From assembly GCA_024402665.1 (NCBI GenBank), contig JAKSTI010000020.1:1-32268 (forward strand): a stretch of 32,268 bases of DNA, read 5' to 3'. The DNA comes from Treponema sp. GTDB lineage: Bacteria; Spirochaetota; Spirochaetia; Treponematales; Treponemataceae. Position numbers and translations under genes: made by a program. Below, piece after piece: positions 6,180 to 14,204 of this stretch. The notes below the pieces were generated by a model that worked only from the letters and a program-made list of their open reading frames with translations, ran no database searches and was not told where the DNA came from. Every line of letters begins with the position of its first letter. The stretch's first letter is position 1.

Positions 6180-7163
6180 TCATTCATATCTCCCTAAAAT
6201 TCTCTGGGCAATCAATTTTACTTCTTCAGCTAATTCTGGTGGGTTCAAAACTTTTGCGGTTCCACCAAATTGCAAAATCCAGTGAGCGGTCTGACCAACC
6301 TGATTTGTTTCAAAAGAAAGATAAACAGAACCATCTTCATTTTCTTTTATAATCTGGCCTTTATGCCATTCACGTTCCATTACATAAGTTTTCATAACTG
6401 GATCAATCTGAATTTCAACTTTAAAATTTGGGGATGGAGAATTCCAGATTCCAAAGTCCGGGTCAATATGATTTTCCAGTTTAAAGTCGGCAGGAACTAT
6501 GAACACTTTTTCTGTGATTTTAGGATTACGGATTCGCGGCATGGCATAAATACGGATTTCTTTTGCTTTATACGAATAACCAATTACATACCAGCTGCCT
6601 TTCTGGCAAATTATATGATATGGGTCAAATTCCCGGAATTCATAATCTTTATTCTGAGCTGTTTTATATTCAAACTCCATGGTTTTATGAAGTTTTGTAG
6701 CTTTTAAAACTGAATCAAAAACCCCATCCTGCAATTTTGTAAGTGGATCTGTTATAAAATAAATCTCGTTATTTATAAGTGATGAATCTACACTTACATT
6801 ATCTGGAAGCATGTCTGTGATTTTTTCCATAATTGAACGGAAATTTTCTTCCAGCGGAGTATTTTTATATTGTTCCAGCAAAGGTAAAATGGCCGAAATT
6901 GTCAGCAGTTCACCTTCTTTAAGCATAACATTCTGAATAAAAAAATTATTATCGGTGTAGTAATAGCCGTTTTTGTGAAAATCAAATTCAATTGGAGCCT
7001 GGTAATCGTAACGGAGGACATCAATATAGCGGGATGCAGTTTTTGCACTTTTTTCTATTATTTTCGCCAAATCATTTGCGTTTGGATAATTTCCGCTTCG
7101 AATAGCATGTTCTATTTTCAGCAGATTATTCATCATGTGTGGTTGCGCTCTTGTTTTTCCCAT
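6180..7163 (-). CDS. WYL-domain transcriptional regulator
   Basis: A protein of 327 residues (from 7163). An N-terminal winged-helix DNA-binding segment (NANDLAKIIEKSAKTASRYIDVLRYDY; DeoR/HTH_11 type) is followed by a linker and a WYL domain around residues 135-215 (LHKTMEFEYKTAQNK, DPYHIICQKGSWYVIGYSYKAKEIRIYAMPRI) and a C-terminal extension (WCX-like). WYL regulators bind nucleic-acid or nucleotide ligands and several control phage-defence or DNA-damage genes (BrxR, CapW, DriD). It diverges from the HIRAN gene across a perfect palindrome that should be its operator. The start is uncertain: 7163 lies 7 nt after TATAAT, implying a leaderless mRNA, while the ATG at 7172 overlaps the -10. No ribosome binding site is present. 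Confidence 0.9.
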   Translation of the reverse strand: MGKTRAQPHMMNNLLKIEHAIRSGNYPNANDLAKIIEKSAKTASRYIDVLRYDYQAPIEFDFHKNGYYYTDNNFFIQNVMLKEGELLTISAILPLLEQYKNTPLEENFRSIMEKITDMLPDNVSVDSSLINNEIYFITDPLTKLQDGVFDSVLKATKLHKTMEFEYKTAQNKDYEFREFDPYHIICQKGSWYVIGYSYKAKEIRIYAMPRIRNPKITEKVFIVPADFKLENHIDPDFGIWNSPSPNFKVEIQIDPVMKTYVMEREWHKGQIIKENEDGSVYLSFETNQVGQTAHWILQFGGTAKVLNPPELAEEVKLIAQRILGRYE

Positions 7164-7170
7164 ATTTTTC

Positions 7171-7176
7171 ATTATA
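7171..7176 (-). promoter_or_regulatory. -10 element of the WYL gene
   Basis: TATAAT on the minus strand, 7 nt before the ATG at 7163. A 17-nt spacer would put the -35 at 7194-7199, touching the palindromic operator, which fits autoregulation. Confidence 0.5.
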
Positions 7177-7196
7177 TCACAAAATTTTTTTTAGGG

Positions 7197-7215
7197 TAGG
7201 ACAAACCTTGTCCTA
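7197..7215. promoter_or_regulatory. palindromic operator between WYL and HIRAN genes
   Basis: TAGGACAA and TTGTCCTA form a perfect 8-bp inverted repeat with a 3-nt centre (ACC). It covers the expected -35 regions of both divergent promoters, so a dimer bound here could repress both genes. The WYL protein next door is the obvious candidate ligand-responsive binder. Confidence 0.75.
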
Positions 7216-7225
7216 GGTTGCATTT

Positions 7226-7231
7226 TATAAT
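7226..7231 (+). promoter_or_regulatory. -10 element of the HIRAN/EVE-SseB operon
   Basis: TATAAT lies 10 nt after the palindromic operator. The -35 position (about 7203-7208) falls inside the operator and does not match consensus. Predicted transcription start near 7238 leaves a leader of about 29 nt with AGGAGGTG. Confidence 0.55.
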
Positions 7232-7266
7232 AAAAGCAGATAGTGGGTGAAAACAGGAGGTGCAAT

Positions 7267-8196
7267 ATGAATGCACAGATTTTAATAAATTGTGGAAAAA
7301 ACTGGTTTGAATTTTCAAAAAGTAAAACAGGTCAGATTGATTACGTTGGAAAATGGGAAAACAATGAGCTTCCTAAAGTAGAAGGATATCAGAAATTTGC
7401 TTCAAGTACATTTTTTTCTCCAAGCCAGTTCATTTACCTTGAAGACACTTTGAACAACAACCCAAAAATCTATGTTGATTCAAGTATTGATGTTTCAGAT
7501 AAGGATACTTTCGATTTTCTTGTACATGTAGGGCCACTTTTGTCTGCCATTGAAGCAAAGGATTCTCTTCTTGCAGGTGAATTGTATATATCTCAGAAAG
7601 ATTCCTTTGAAAAATTTGCTCATCTTTCTTCATTTATAATGGACTCTCTTTCTGTTGAAATTTTGTTCAGCCTTTGCTATGGAAAAATGAAGAACGTCAA
7701 TCCAGACGATATTCCGTTAATTTTCAACAATGCAAAAAAGAAACTTAATTTTGACCCTTCCAAGGAAACTCTTGATCAGGCATTTATCCGCTATATGAAG
7801 AATAATGAAGTAACTTTGACACTTCCATTAGTTGGAACTCAATTCTATGATTGGGAACCTGAACCTTCTATTTTTGATAAGCTTACAGATAATCTTGGTT
7901 TTGAAAACCTTCTTGAAAAAGGCCAGAAAATCAGAAATGCAAAACACGATTTTTATGCAGACTTGGAAACAGTAGTTCAGGCAGAACCATATAATCCTTA
8001 TGACAAGAATTCTATTCTGGTATGCATTGAAAATATTGATTCTAAGATTTGTGGAAATCCTGGATTAGATCAAGCAGGTCACATCAGAGCCCTTGCCGCA
8101 AAAGTAATCCGCGAGTCAAAAGAAGAAAAAATGTCTTTCAACAGTAAGCTGGTTAGTTTGAGTTACTCTGGCATTGTTGTTCAGGTGACAATCTAA
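7267..8196 (+). CDS. HIRAN-domain protein, WYL-controlled
   Basis: A 309-residue cytoplasmic protein. The C-terminal third resembles a HIRAN domain: PLVGTQFYDW, then AEPYNPYDKNSILVCIEN, then AGHIRALAAKVI, matching the usual vGtq...REpdNpyDpnAVaV...GyipR pattern. HIRAN modules bind DNA 3' ends and accompany helicases and nucleases in repair (HLTF, Rad5). Residues 1-180 show no family I recognise and no nuclease or helicase motif. The start at 7267 is fixed by a near-perfect AGGAGGTG 5 nt upstream; a longer frame from 7243 is rejected. It is the first gene of an operon with the EVE-like/SseB gene and probably repressed through the palindrome at 7197. I infer a role in DNA stress or defence; this is unproven. 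Confidence 0.72.
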   Translation: MNAQILINCGKNWFEFSKSKTGQIDYVGKWENNELPKVEGYQKFASSTFFSPSQFIYLEDTLNNNPKIYVDSSIDVSDKDTFDFLVHVGPLLSAIEAKDSLLAGELYISQKDSFEKFAHLSSFIMDSLSVEILFSLCYGKMKNVNPDDIPLIFNNAKKKLNFDPSKETLDQAFIRYMKNNEVTLTLPLVGTQFYDWEPEPSIFDKLTDNLGFENLLEKGQKIRNAKHDFYADLETVVQAEPYNPYDKNSILVCIENIDSKICGNPGLDQAGHIRALAAKVIRESKEEKMSFNSKLVSLSYSGIVVQVTI

Positions 8197-8222
8197 TCTC
8201 TAAAAATTAAAAACCCCTTATT

Positions 8223-8260
8223 CAGATTTTCGTGATAAAATATATTATTACGAAAATCTG
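8223..8260. promoter_or_regulatory. perfect 11-bp inverted repeat between HIRAN and EVE-SseB genes
   Basis: CAGATTTTCGT and ACGAAAATCTG are perfect inverted copies separated by a 16-nt AT-rich spacer that contains TAAAAT/TATATT, a possible -10. It may be an operator for an internal promoter, or an RNA hairpin followed by TTTT that attenuates read-through into the next gene. Confidence 0.6.
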
Positions 8261-8281
8261 TTTTCATTTACGGAGGTCATT

Positions 8282-9190
8282 ATGAATTTGTATATTTTGC
8301 GCTGGAACCCAAATATTTCTTCTTATAAAACAGAAGATCATCAGGATCTTGTAAGTCATATCAAAAACAATGAACAGCCAACAGATTTTAACTGGAGCAT
8401 CCGCGAATATGAAAACCTGACTAAAGATGATATGTTCATTGTTCAGCAGGTTGGAACAGATAATGATGGAATTGCCATGATTGGTAAATTCAAAGATTCC
8501 TGCTATGAAAGTGACAGCTGGCGTAAAGATGGCACAAAACTTCATTATGCAGACATGTGGATTATGGACGCTTTTGACTGCGACAAAGAAAATCCTCTTC
8601 CTGCAAAACGCTATGAAAAATTGTTTCCTGAAATTAAATGGCATGGTGGTCATTCTGGAGTTGTTGTTGAAGAAGATCTGGATGATAAGCTCATAAATGA
8701 AATTGAAAAAGATATGATTAAGGCCGGCTTTTGGAAAGAAGGTGAACTTGATAAATTCATGTCCTGGAATTTTGATGGAGAAATCTCTGGTAAAATCCTT
8801 TTTTCTGAAAAAGAACTTTATCTTAAAGACCAGACAAAGGAAAGTTTTATTAATTTCATGACCTGTCTTTTGAATTCAAAAGTTCTTATGCCTATGCATG
8901 TTGAACCAGATGAAAACGGAGACAAAAAATGTTTCCCAATGATTCTTACAACAGAAAATGGCGATAATGTTTTTCCTATTTTCTCTACTGAACAACAGCT
9001 TAAAAATCAGTATCAGGATTCAGACTGCGAAGTTTATGACATTTCTGTTACTCTGGCAATTGAAATCATAAAAGAAGACGCAGAAACAAAAGGACTTATT
9101 CTGGATCCTTTTACAGCCCCATTTTTAATTGATAAAGAAATCATGAAAGTACTTCTGGAAGTCGCTGCCCAGAACGAAGGTGATGATTAA
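8282..9190 (+). CDS. EVE-like (PUA-fold) and SseB-domain fusion protein
   Basis: A 302-residue protein. The N-terminal ~145 residues resemble EVE/PUA-like domains of the McrB-associated type: LYILRWNP, then FNWSIREYENLTKDDMFIVQQVG, a G-K-F strand, and FPEIKWHGGHSGVVV. EVE domains bind modified bases. Residues about 190-300 resemble the N-terminal domain of SseB (MTCLLNSKVLMPMHV, FPMILTTENGDNVFPIFSTEQQLK, LILDPFTAPFLIDKEIM), a poorly understood family named for serine sensitivity in E. coli. The pairing is unusual. GGAGG sits 5 nt before the ATG. It follows the HIRAN gene by 85 bp and precedes the lipoprotein by 16 bp, so it is likely in the same WYL-controlled unit. Possible role: recognition of modified or damaged nucleic acid. 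Confidence 0.72.
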   Translation: MNLYILRWNPNISSYKTEDHQDLVSHIKNNEQPTDFNWSIREYENLTKDDMFIVQQVGTDNDGIAMIGKFKDSCYESDSWRKDGTKLHYADMWIMDAFDCDKENPLPAKRYEKLFPEIKWHGGHSGVVVEEDLDDKLINEIEKDMIKAGFWKEGELDKFMSWNFDGEISGKILFSEKELYLKDQTKESFINFMTCLLNSKVLMPMHVEPDENGDKKCFPMILTTENGDNVFPIFSTEQQLKNQYQDSDCEVYDISVTLAIEIIKEDAETKGLILDPFTAPFLIDKEIMKVLLEVAAQNEGDD

Positions 9191-9206
9191 TATAAAGAGA
9201 GGATTT

Positions 9207-9653
9207 ATGAAAAAATTAATTCTATTTAGTCTTGTTTTAATACTGTCTGTTTCATTTTTCTCCTGCAAAAAAAATGAAATAAAAGAAACAGAAAAATCAG
9301 AACAAAAAGTCGATTTTGACTGGAGCAAAGCAGATTACGATAAGCTCTCTTCTGTAGTTTTTGACATCCTTATTAATCCAGATGAATACGCAGGAAAGAA
9401 GATTAAAGTTTCTGGGAACTATTACACATCCCTTCATGAAGGAAAACGCTATTTTTCAGTATTAGTTTGGGACGCCACAGGTTGCTGCCCAGCAGGACTA
9501 GATTTTATACCGCCAGAAGGACTGTCTTATCCTGAAGATTTTCCAAAGGATGATGAAAAAATTACCGTAACAGGAACTCTTGATTATCCTGACAATAATT
9601 TTCAGGATAATCTTGTTTTTATTGCCGATGAAATCATCAAGAAAGGTTTTTAG
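9207..9653 (+). CDS. small lipoprotein with OB-fold-like domain
   Basis: A 148-residue lipoprotein with a signal peptide and lipobox SFFSC at about residue 20. The mature part has the layout of small OB-fold proteins (LINPDEYAGKKIKVSGNYY ... YFSVLVWDATGCCPAGLDFI ... DEKITVTGTLDY). Related-looking proteins with the CC-x-x-G-x-x-F motif occur near metal transport genes in other gut bacteria, from memory and unverified. The ATG at 9207 has AGAGAGG upstream; the longer frame from 9180 overlaps the preceding gene and lacks support. It lies 16 bp after the EVE-SseB stop and is probably co-transcribed, though a secreted lipoprotein is an odd companion for DNA-binding proteins. Confidence 0.8.
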   Translation: MKKLILFSLVLILSVSFFSCKKNEIKETEKSEQKVDFDWSKADYDKLSSVVFDILINPDEYAGKKIKVSGNYYTSLHEGKRYFSVLVWDATGCCPAGLDFIPPEGLSYPEDFPKDDEKITVTGTLDYPDNNFQDNLVFIADEIIKKGF

Positions 9654-9681
9654 ATATACGATTCCAGCCGGCTTGTAAAAA

Positions 9682-10548
9682 TTAACGTTTTTTTCTCAAC
9701 AACAAATAGCGTGAAACTTTCTTTTTATAATCCTTATATTCAGGATATTTTGAAGAAGAAATATTTTCTGCAAAAATGGAACTTCCAATAAACAGAATAA
9801 TCAAAAGAATAACACCAGCTGCACTCCAGTTAAAAATACCAGCCCCTGCTGCTACAGAGAAAATAAAGAACCCAACCCAAGTGCTCTGTTCACCTAAATA
9901 GTTTGGATGGCGGCTATATTTCCATAACCCAGTTGTATTAAATCCTTTGTTGTATGGTTCAGGAAGTTCTTCAAGATTTTTTCCTTCACCAAGCAATTTA
10001 TATTTTGTACTCTGAAAATCCCACTGCTGTTTGTCTGCAATTGTTTCAAGCAAAATAGCACCGCCCATATAAACAATGGCAATAACATCAATATAGTTAA
10101 GTCCTGCTGAAGAAGTCATTGCCGCAACTGCAGGAAGTGTTGTTAACAAAATCAAAACATTCTGAAAAATAGAAATAAAGAAGAAATTAAACAATGCCCA
10201 TTTCCAATGAGGTTTAAACATCTTGTTTTCTCTAAGAATAATCCAGCGGTAATCTTCTTCACCAGCCCAGAACTTTATAGAATAAGCACCTTTTTTTGCA
10301 AAATTATAAGTAAGACGAGCCCCCCAGATAGTAGCAAGAACTGCCATAACCACAAGTCTAGGATTCATATTTCCTTTTACCGCTACAACCCAGGCATAAA
10401 TTTCAGGAAGAATACTCCATAACTTATCCATCTGGCTGTTATTATTTGTAATTTCCCCAACAATAAAACAATAAACAATACTGCAAGCACAAATAATCCC
10501 AAGCACAATCATTGTATCAATTTGAATCTGCTGAAAAGCGAAAGTCAT
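9682..10548 (-). CDS. DUF1295 integral membrane protein (steroid 5-alpha-reductase-like)
   Basis: A 288-residue membrane protein with about seven transmembrane segments. The C-terminal signature GLWKYSRHPNYLGEQSTWVGFF and the terminal YPEYKDYKKKVSRYLL define DUF1295, a clan related to steroid reductases and isoprenylcysteine methyltransferases that use SAM or NADPH at the membrane. The bacterial substrate is not known. Start supported by GAGGAG about 7 nt upstream. It converges with the preceding plus-strand operon (28 bp gap) and is separated from the next upstream gene by a GC-rich island and terminator, so it is probably transcribed alone. Confidence 0.9.
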   Translation of the reverse strand: MTFAFQQIQIDTMIVLGIICACSIVYCFIVGEITNNNSQMDKLWSILPEIYAWVVAVKGNMNPRLVVMAVLATIWGARLTYNFAKKGAYSIKFWAGEEDYRWIILRENKMFKPHWKWALFNFFFISIFQNVLILLTTLPAVAAMTSSAGLNYIDVIAIVYMGGAILLETIADKQQWDFQSTKYKLLGEGKNLEELPEPYNKGFNTTGLWKYSRHPNYLGEQSTWVGFFIFSVAAGAGIFNWSAAGVILLIILFIGSSIFAENISSSKYPEYKDYKKKVSRYLLLRKKR

Positions 10549-10585
10549 AATAATCTCCTCTTGCTCTATATTCTATATGTGAATG

Positions 10586-10618
10586 AAAAAAAAGCGAGGG
10601 GAAAGCCTTCCCCCCGCT
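10586..10618 (-). terminator. rho-independent terminator of the 10712 lipoprotein
   Basis: On the minus strand a GC-rich stem (AGCGGGGGGAA / TTTCCCCTCGCT, about 11 bp with a short loop and one wobble) is followed by eight T residues. Confidence 0.85.
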
Positions 10619-10704
10619 ACAGCCAGCATCCTTCGCCCAGCTCAGGACGCCGTCTTCCGCTACCCCTTCTCCTAGGGAGTTCCACCCCCTAAAACCCCGG
10701 GTAT
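10619..10704. repeat. GC-rich, structured 3' untranslated island
   Basis: An 86-bp GC-rich stretch lies between the stop of the 10712 lipoprotein and its terminator. It contains a hairpin (minus strand TAGGGGGT-GGA-ACTCCCTA) and several short self-complementary pieces. Composition differs sharply from the coding DNA around it. It looks like a dispersed structured repeat, but only one copy is in the window. Confidence 0.45.
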
Positions 10705-10711
10705 TTTATAT

Positions 10712-12445
10712 TTATTCTAATACTGTTGCATAACAAATACGTTTATATGTAGTATTACCAGCATAATCACCCGCAACAACAGCGTCTTTACAAACTGTTT
10801 TTTTTACCTTTGTAGAAGGATCTTCAAACTGAAGATAATAACACTGGCTTGCATCTGGTACAGTGTTACAAGAGTAGTAGGTTTTTTCTGCTGCAAAATT
10901 TCCGCCAATCTTTTTCATCTGTGATTCAAGCATTTCTCTGTAACAGAAAATAATCTGCAATTCCATAATAGAAGGAACATAAGAGCCTTCTGGTTTTCCA
11001 GAAAGAATATCCAATTCAACTTCAGGATATTTTGCTAAAACTTCTTCTGCCTCTTTTCCGTCAATTAATGAATATTTACCCTGATTTGCTGAATATAAAA
11101 TAAATGCCAGTTTTTGATCAACTGCATCTTTACCACCTGATATATATGCATTAAGAGAAGATTTTTTTTCATCTGAATTACCCTGGCAGATTTTATTATT
11201 ACCAATACAAAAACGTTTTGAACCAGCAGCTATTGTTTTCTTTAACAAAACTCGTGTTCCTGTGTAATCACTCGCAGATCCAGAATCACTTCTGTAATTC
11301 TTCGAAAGACGAATTTGAACAGGTTCATCATAAAAAAGACCATTATTATTAAGTGTTTTTGTTGACTCATCACTATAGAAAATTACACCTACCGCAGCTT
11401 CTTTCTGTCTGTCTGTAAATGTAGTTGTTTTAGAACCATATCCTGTTAATGATCCATCATTAAATACAATGTCACCGGCAGCTCTCTTATCTTTATTAGA
11501 AGCAAGTTTTTCTCCATAGAACCATTGTCCATACAAATTCATGTCTTTTGTTACAGTAATATAAGAATCAATCTCATAATCTGTACCTTTTCCGTCTGCC
11601 TGGTCATTAAAACTTAAAAGATGTTTTTCACTTTCTGAATGCTGATATGTATTTCCTTTAAAAAGTTCATCACAGTAAACTTTCATATTCTTATAAACAG
11701 AAACTGTTTTTACATCACCCTTTGTGTCACCCACATTAAATGTTACAGTGAATTTTGGAGCATTAGAAGAATCCAAAGCATGGACAGGAATAACATACTG
11801 TTCAGTAGTTCTCGATTTATTTTCGGCTGAAGAAAATTTTGCAGTAGTAGAATGTGCCGATGAACTCCAACATAACTTATTGAATGTTAATCCCAATACT
11901 TTATATGCATTAGTTAATGCAGTACTATTAACATATAAAACATTTGCTTCCTTATAAGTCGGCAAATACCATCCAGAAGTAAATGCACTGTTAGAATAAT
12001 TCCAGCAATATTCCCATGCAGGATAATGTCCTTCTATTTCAGTATCATCTGCTTTTTTCTTCTCTTTCAAAATAGCCTTAAGTCTTTCTTTTCCTTCTCT
12101 ACCATCTGTCATATTAGAAAGTATAGACTCTGTTAGACTACCAATATCAGTATTTCCAAGATTAGACGAATTCGAAGCCCACTGTAATTTTGTTTCAGAT
12201 ATTTTTCCTGCAATAAAGCAGACATCTTCTGACTTTACCATTACCCCAGCTACTTTTTCTTTCTGTTCTGGAGTTAATTCTAAACCATCTACAACGGCAA
12301 TTGCACTGCCATCTGTAAATACAATATCGCCAGTGTTTTTTTCCTGGCCAGGTGCTTTTGTTCCAATGTAAGTAATTTTGATTTCAGGCTTACAGCTTGC
12401 AAATAACATTAATGAACAAAATGCAGTAAAAAGAATTTTTTTCAT
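10712..12445 (-). CDS. large repeat lipoprotein with InlB B-repeat-like and DUF1566-like parts
   Basis: A 577-residue lipoprotein (lipobox LFASC at about residue 18). Two related segments begin GDIVFTDGSA...TPEQKEKVAGVMV and GDIVFNDGSLTGYG...TDRQKEAAVGVIF, so the protein is an internal duplication. After the first, a DUF1566/Lcl-like stretch (YPAWEYCWNYSNSAFTSGWYLPTYKEANVLY) appears; between the two, an InlB B-repeat-like module (FTVTFNVGDTKGDVKTVSVYKNM...MNLYGQWF). The second segment ends with a matching YVPSIMELQIIFCYREML. Likely surface-exposed and ligand- or host-facing; no catalytic residues seen. ATG at 12445 is preferred (GAGGG 6 nt upstream); the longer frame to 12475 starts with TTG. 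Confidence 0.8.
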   Translation of the reverse strand: MKKILFTAFCSLMLFASCKPEIKITYIGTKAPGQEKNTGDIVFTDGSAIAVVDGLELTPEQKEKVAGVMVKSEDVCFIAGKISETKLQWASNSSNLGNTDIGSLTESILSNMTDGREGKERLKAILKEKKKADDTEIEGHYPAWEYCWNYSNSAFTSGWYLPTYKEANVLYVNSTALTNAYKVLGLTFNKLCWSSSAHSTTAKFSSAENKSRTTEQYVIPVHALDSSNAPKFTVTFNVGDTKGDVKTVSVYKNMKVYCDELFKGNTYQHSESEKHLLSFNDQADGKGTDYEIDSYITVTKDMNLYGQWFYGEKLASNKDKRAAGDIVFNDGSLTGYGSKTTTFTDRQKEAAVGVIFYSDESTKTLNNNGLFYDEPVQIRLSKNYRSDSGSASDYTGTRVLLKKTIAAGSKRFCIGNNKICQGNSDEKKSSLNAYISGGKDAVDQKLAFILYSANQGKYSLIDGKEAEEVLAKYPEVELDILSGKPEGSYVPSIMELQIIFCYREMLESQMKKIGGNFAAEKTYYSCNTVPDASQCYYLQFEDPSTKVKKTVCKDAVVAGDYAGNTTYKRICYATVLE

Positions 12446-12566
12446 TTTCATCCCTCTATTTAACATTTTCTTCAATTATATACATATATGTTTCAATGAC
12501 AATACATTAAAGAAGAGTAACCTAAATATAATTAATTTTTTTAATTATCTGATAACAATAAAAGTT

Positions 12567-14177
12567 CTAATTCACCAGTGATTTTGCGTCGTGATACATT
12601 AATGGTTTGCCCCAGACAAATCCCTGAATCAGGTTGCAGTCGTATTCTTTTAAGTAAAAAACCTGGCTGTCATTTTCAACGCCTTCGGAAATAACTTCAC
12701 AACCCATAAGCTGCCCCATATTGATAACAGCGTGAACAAAATCTCTGCGTTTTTTATTGTTTTCAATGTCATCAATAAGGCTTTTGTCAATTTTAAGAAG
12801 ATTAATTGGAAGTCGGGAAACATAATCTAATGAAGTATAGCCTGTTCCAAAATCATCAAGGGCAATCTGAATATCCATTTCTTTAAGTTTTCTGATTGTT
12901 TCCAAAGCCATATCAAAAGAATCAACCATACAATATTCTGTAATTTCAATTTCAAGATTTTTAGAAGGAAACTTTACTTCATTAATCAGCCGTTTCAGTT
13001 TTCCAACAAAATTTTCAGAAGCAAAATTTTTGGCAGAAACATTTATAGAAATAATCAAATCAGGATTTTTTTCAACAAGGTCTTTAAATTCAACCATTGC
13101 GCCTAACAAAACGTAATCATCAATCTGAAGAATCAAATCATTTTTTTCAGCAATTGGAATAAATTCTGCCGGGCTAATAAATTCACCAGTTTCAGTGCGC
13201 ATTCTGATTAATGTTTCAAAACCACGCAGCTTTTTTTTCTGAACTTCGTACTGTGGCTGATACACAAGATAAAACAGTTTCTTTTCAAGACAGTCTTTAA
13301 TCAATTTTTCTACATGACGCTGGCGGTTCATACTTTCCAGCATAGATTCATCAAAAAAATATGCTTCTTTTGACTTATCTGCCATTGCGGTAGACATTGC
13401 AATATCTGCGTGTTTTAACAAAGATTCATAATCGGCAGCATCTTTTGGATAACTGGAAATTCCTGCATAACAGCTGGCATAACAGTCAACACTAGTATTA
13501 TCAACAACAAGAATAGATTTTTCACCAATTGCACTTAAAAGACGATCTGTAATTTCTTTTACATTCTCATTGTCTTTTATAAGGACAACAAATTCAGATC
13601 CACCTAATCTGGCAACAACACAGTCTGAACCAAGACGCATGTTTATTCGTTTTACAATTTTACGAAGTAATTCATCACCATAAGCATGACCAAAACCATC
13701 ATTAATATCCTTAAAATTACCTAAACTTAAATAAATAATTGAAAATTCTTTTCCTTTTGCAATTCTGTCTTTAATTTCATTACGTAATCCCTTGCCGTTA
13801 TAACAGCCGGTAATCATATCTGTTTTATTATCAAGTTCCCGCTTAAAGTTATGATGGGCAATAATAATCAGAGTGGTAAGATAAAAAAGAACATTAAATA
13901 AACCTGGAATAGAAGGTCTGTCTCCCTTAATTACATTAATACAAACTTCTATAAGTACTAAATTCATTAAACCAATGGCAATTATACTTCCTTTTTTTTT
14001 GTAGCAAATGACCATTACCAGACAAACACCGTACTGAAAAGCTGCAAAAACCCCTTTGTACATTACAAGATTAAATTTTGCCAAAGAGTGCGTAAACACA
14101 GTTAAAAGAATAAAGGCCAGAGACCATAAAAAAAGATATATTATTTCTTTATATTTTTTGATATTTTTGCTTTCCAT
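12567..14177 (-). CDS. membrane GGDEF/EAL protein, probable c-di-GMP phosphodiesterase
   Basis: A 536-residue inner-membrane protein. Residues 1-115 hold about four transmembrane segments; a GGDEF domain follows (DMITGCYNGKGL at 120, LGGSEF at 191-196) whose signature is GGSEF rather than GGDEF, so cyclase activity is doubtful. The EAL domain (about 285-530) keeps the expected residues: FETLIR (E321), N379, E414, DDFGTGYTSL at 441-450, K462, E498 and QG at 518-519. It probably degrades c-di-GMP, affecting motility or attachment. AAAGGAAG lies 4 nt before the ATG. It follows the 14205 gene by 27 bp on the same strand, suggesting an operon with that sensor-like protein. Confidence 0.92.
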   Translation of the reverse strand: MESKNIKKYKEIIYLFLWSLAFILLTVFTHSLAKFNLVMYKGVFAAFQYGVCLVMVICYKKKGSIIAIGLMNLVLIEVCINVIKGDRPSIPGLFNVLFYLTTLIIIAHHNFKRELDNKTDMITGCYNGKGLRNEIKDRIAKGKEFSIIYLSLGNFKDINDGFGHAYGDELLRKIVKRINMRLGSDCVVARLGGSEFVVLIKDNENVKEITDRLLSAIGEKSILVVDNTSVDCYASCYAGISSYPKDAADYESLLKHADIAMSTAMADKSKEAYFFDESMLESMNRQRHVEKLIKDCLEKKLFYLVYQPQYEVQKKKLRGFETLIRMRTETGEFISPAEFIPIAEKNDLILQIDDYVLLGAMVEFKDLVEKNPDLIISINVSAKNFASENFVGKLKRLINEVKFPSKNLEIEITEYCMVDSFDMALETIRKLKEMDIQIALDDFGTGYTSLDYVSRLPINLLKIDKSLIDDIENNKKRRDFVHAVINMGQLMGCEVISEGVENDSQVFYLKEYDCNLIQGFVWGKPLMYHDAKSLVN

Positions 14178-14204
14178 TTAACTTCCTTTAAAAATTTTCC
14201 CAGT

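Noticed and set aside
7243..7266. Upstream start of the HIRAN gene
   Set aside because: It would place the AGGAGGTG ribosome binding site inside the coding region and leave the earlier start without any.
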